DNA from: Catonella morbi ATCC 51271 | Lineage (GTDB): Bacteria; Bacillota; Clostridia; Lachnospirales; Lachnospiraceae | Direction: 5' to 3' | DNA length: 64,000 nucleotides | NCBI RefSeq assembly: GCF_000160035.2 | Contig: NZ_KI535370.1 | Location: 347,697 to 411,696, forward strand | Part shown: in pieces, positions 63,844 through 64,000 of the stretch | Layout of the letters: each line of letters opens with the position of its first letter | Numbering within the stretch: position 1 is the stretch's first letter | Program-made: the position numbers and the translations under genes | Notes under the pieces: model-generated | The model's input: only the letters and a program-made list of their open reading frames with translations | Databases searched by the model: none | What the model was told of the DNA's origin: nothing

Positions 63844-63876
63844 TTACAACAACTTCCTATCTGGAAGCTGTTGTAA
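63844..63876. terminator. Hairpin at the transposase stop codon
   Basis: Arms TTACAACAACTTCC (63843-63856 approx.) and GGAAGCTGTTGTAA with one G-U-type mismatch and a 5-nt loop, overlapping the transposase stop. It could be part of the IS end or an intrinsic terminator; T-tract is lacking. Confidence 0.5.
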
Positions 63877-64000
63877 ACTTAGGATACAATGAATTCAACT
63901 TTACTCTGGCATCAACAGTTCGAAATTGCCAGTTGACCTTTGCTGCGAAAATATTTCGCTCGACTTCCCAGGCTGCTAATTCTTCGCGAAGATTGGTAAT
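63857..64000 (-). mobile_element. IS630-type transposase, C-terminal end (cut by window edge)
   Basis: 47 codons read from the window edge to a TAG at 63857-63859. NLREELAAWEVERN and VNWQFRTVDARVKLNSLYP are the usual C-terminal signature of IS630/Tc1-like DDE transposases. The rest of the gene lies beyond 64000. No terminal repeat could be identified within the window. Confidence 0.72.

Noticed and set aside
1..64000. CRISPR array, tRNA or rRNA genes
   Set aside because: No regularly spaced repeats, no tRNA cloverleaf with the conserved TTCGA arm in a plausible context and no rRNA-like segment were seen.

Overview
The window is AT-rich chromosomal DNA from a Gram-positive anaerobe, most likely a Lachnospiraceae member (Firmicutes); a genus such as Lachnoanaerobaculum is only a guess. 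Evidence: strong AGGAGG-type ribosome sites, lipoprotein solute-binding proteins, LplABC/YesMN-type sugar systems, a permuted GH3 beta-glucosidase, an ECF vitamin-type transporter and low-GC codon use. Most genes lie on the minus strand.

Layout. 1-5.7 kb: a CUT1 sugar transporter with a GH31 glycosidase (cut by the left edge) and an autoregulated LacI repressor. 5.8-6.9 kb: a highly palindromic intergenic element and a small secreted clan GH-A glycosidase-like protein. 7.2-11.5 kb: an ECF transporter (S, T and double ATPase) divergent from a carboxylesterase; both promoters carry the same GTTAG-N6-CTAAC palindrome. 11.6-14.7 kb: uracil-DNA glycosylase-like, AlbA_2 regulator and YdcF-family genes. 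15.2-18.2 kb: gadC-gadB glutamate acid resistance. 18.5-22.8 kb: two-component system divergent from a lantibiotic-immunity-like ABC exporter. 22.8-24.8 kb: MATE pump with its TetR repressor.

24.9-33 kb is an accessory, decaying zone: a 5' fragment of a group II intron just behind a terminator, a broken second uracil-DNA glycosylase tail fused out of frame to another gene, DUF proteins, a zinc-ribbon protein (with a shrunken relic at 18.3 kb), a methyltransferase, an alpha/beta hydrolase, an ICE-type membrane protein, a truncated hsdM and an AAA/DUF4143 ATPase. 33-41 kb is core: MgtC, tsf, rpsB, a CtpA-type protease, and the FtsE-FtsX-EnvC-like cell-wall hydrolase set.

41-60 kb is a plant-polysaccharide locus: an MsmK/UgpC-type shared sugar ATPase, AraC regulator and xylose isomerase, then GH42, GH43, GH5, an LplA-LplB-LplC oligosaccharide importer, the YesM/YesN two-component system and a GH3 enzyme. 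Neither sugar importer in the window has its own ATPase, so MsmK probably powers both. The lplA and lplB promoters share an identical activator-box arrangement, the best candidate for a YesN target. The right end has a YitT protein, an LCP-like protein that has lost its arginines, a secreted Ig-like protein and the tail of an IS630-type transposase.
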